7,298 nt of DNA from Burkholderiales bacterium (lineage in GTDB: Bacteria; Pseudomonadota; Gammaproteobacteria; Burkholderiales; Burkholderiaceae_C), in NCBI GenBank assembly GCA_947458895.1, contig CANHBY010000056.1:1-7298 (forward strand), given 5' to 3'. Under the pieces are notes generated by a model that saw only the letters and a list, made by a program, of their open reading frames with translations, did no database searches and was not told where the DNA came from. The position numbers were made by a program, and so were the translations under genes. This document shows positions 6,561 to 7,298 of the stretch, piece after piece. Each line of letters opens with the position of its first letter. Within the stretch, counting starts at the first letter, position 1.

Positions 6561-6603
6561 CATGTCTTTGCCATTTTCAGCCCATCCAAGCGCTGCGTAA
6601 ACC

Positions 6604-6921
6604 ATGAGCGATGTTCACAAAATCATTGATGACCTTGTCAAATCAAACCACGTGGTCCTCTTCATGAAGGGATCTGCCCAGTTTCCAATGTGCGGCTTCT
6701 CAGGCCGCGCCATCCAGCTGCTCAAGGCCTCTGGCGCCACCGAGATCAAGACGTTCAACGTCCTGGAAAACGAAGCCGTGCGTCAAGGCATCAAGGAATA
6801 TGCCAACTGGCCCACCATCCCTCAGCTCTATGTCAACGGTGAGTTCGTCGGTGGCTCTGACATCATGACAGAGATGTACGAAGCTGGCGAGCTGCAGCAA
6901 CTGGTTGCCCCTACAGCCTGA
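6604..6921 (+). CDS. grxD: CGFS monothiol glutaredoxin, Grx4 family
   Basis: A cytoplasmic monothiol glutaredoxin that binds a [2Fe-2S] cluster with glutathione, often as a dimer or with a BolA partner, and passes clusters to target proteins. The 105-aa single domain is the normal length. The active site is C30-G31-F32-S33, preceded by [13 protein letters not shown] with K22. The glutathione-binding [11 protein letters not shown] (from W69) and GGSDI (83-87) follow. The ATG at 6604 gives the standard [15 protein letters not shown] start but has no Shine-Dalgarno. ubiX starts seven bases after the stop, so the two are probably co-transcribed. Fe-S delivery fits with MiaB, which needs clusters, being encoded in the same region, but the distance makes any direct link speculative. 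Confidence 0.96.
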   Translation: MSDVHKIIDDLVKSNHVVLFMKGSAQFPMCGFSGRAIQLLKASGATEIKTFNVLENEAVRQGIKEYANWPTIPQLYVNGEFVGGSDIMTEMYEAGELQQLVAPTA

Positions 6922-6928
6922 TGCCGGC

Positions 6929-7298
6929 ATGAACCGAAGAGTCATCGTCGGCCTCACGGGCGCCTCGGGCGCCATTTACGGTGTTCGGATTCTCCAGCGT
7001 TTACGGGCCACTGGCCGCGAAACCCACCTCGTGGCCAGTTCTGCAGGCATTTTGAATGCCCACCACGAGCTGGGCCTGGACCGCAAGGCTCTCGAGGCCC
7101 TGGCCGACGTTGCCTACAACCCTTCTGACGTCGGGGCTGCCATCGCCAGCGGCTCCTTTGCCACCGAAGCCATGGTGGTCGCGCCGTGCTCCATGAAAAC
7201 ACTGGCGTCCGTCGCACACGGCATGTCAGACAACCTCCTGACGCGTTCCGCAGACGTCACCTTGAAGGAGCGCCGACGCCTGGTGCTCATGGTTCGCG
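6929..7298 (+). CDS. ubiX: Flavin prenyltransferase UbiX (3' truncated by window edge)
   Basis: UbiX joins a dimethylallyl group to FMN to make prenylated FMN, the cofactor of the UbiD decarboxylase in ubiquinone synthesis. The visible 123 residues begin [20 protein letters not shown], with the FMN-binding GASGA motif at residues 11-15. THLVASSAG follows, then [20 protein letters not shown] and the signature [18 protein letters not shown] (the family usually has RAADV). The frame is open to the window end, so roughly the last third is missing. The ATG at 6929-6931 lies seven bases after the grxD stop with no Shine-Dalgarno, so initiation probably depends on ribosomes leaving grxD. Confidence 0.95.
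   Translation, partial: MNRRVIVGLTGASGAIYGVRILQRLRATGRETHLVASSAGILNAHHELGLDRKALEALADVAYNPSDVGAAIASGSFATEAMVVAPCSMKTLASVAHGMSDNLLTRSADVTLKERRRLVLMVR

Noticed and set aside
6414..6605. 63-codon minus-strand frame across the noncoding gap before grxD
   Set aside because: No convincing Shine-Dalgarno; it overlaps the folded region and the grxD start, and the translation has no family likeness. The RNA-fold explanation fits better.

Overview
The window looks like a core-genome segment of a betaproteobacterium. The order Burkholderiales, and probably the family Comamonadaceae, fits best. The evidence is the moderately GC-rich coding, the run hemA-prfA-prmC followed by a CGFS monothiol glutaredoxin and ubiX (an order I associate with Burkholderiales), and the protein styles. 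The family assignment is inference from memory, not from a search.

Layout. Bases 1-109 hold the 3' end of an unrecognised plus-strand gene. miaB follows (166-1533) and modifies A37 of tRNAs that read UNN codons. Next come two small minus-strand genes: a 65-aa conserved-looking protein (1588-1785) with a clear intrinsic terminator at its end and a stable hairpin just before its Shine-Dalgarno, and a 92-aa three-helix membrane protein (1944-2222). A roughly 150-base divergent region (2223-2373) carries a perfect 7+7 palindrome and a -10-like TACAAT placed so close to the hemA ATG that the hemA mRNA is probably leaderless.

The plus-strand cluster then runs hemA (glutamyl-tRNA reductase, 2374-3681), prfA (release factor 1, 3754-4845), prmC (RF methyltransferase, 4842-5690, TTG start overlapping the prfA stop), a 181-aa exported beta-barrel-like protein (5810-6355), a 248-base noncoding but strongly folded stretch (6356-6603), grxD (6604-6921) and the start of ubiX (from 6929, cut by the window edge).

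Shared theme. hemA makes the first committed intermediate of heme from Glu-tRNA. prfA and prmC form an enzyme-substrate pair: PrmC methylates the GGQ glutamine of RF1. MiaB is a radical-SAM [4Fe-4S] enzyme, GrxD carries or delivers [2Fe-2S] clusters, and UbiX makes prenylated FMN for ubiquinone synthesis. The segment therefore links translation fidelity with heme, Fe-S and quinone supply.

The protein-coding content is mostly ordinary. The parts least explained by known genes are noncoding: a 129-base rod-like palindrome (6358-6486) whose arm differences mostly keep pairing in plus-strand RNA, the hairpins that follow it before grxD, the leader hairpin of the 65-aa gene, and the palindrome in the hemA promoter. 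I see no CRISPR array, transposase, tRNA, rRNA or defence system here.
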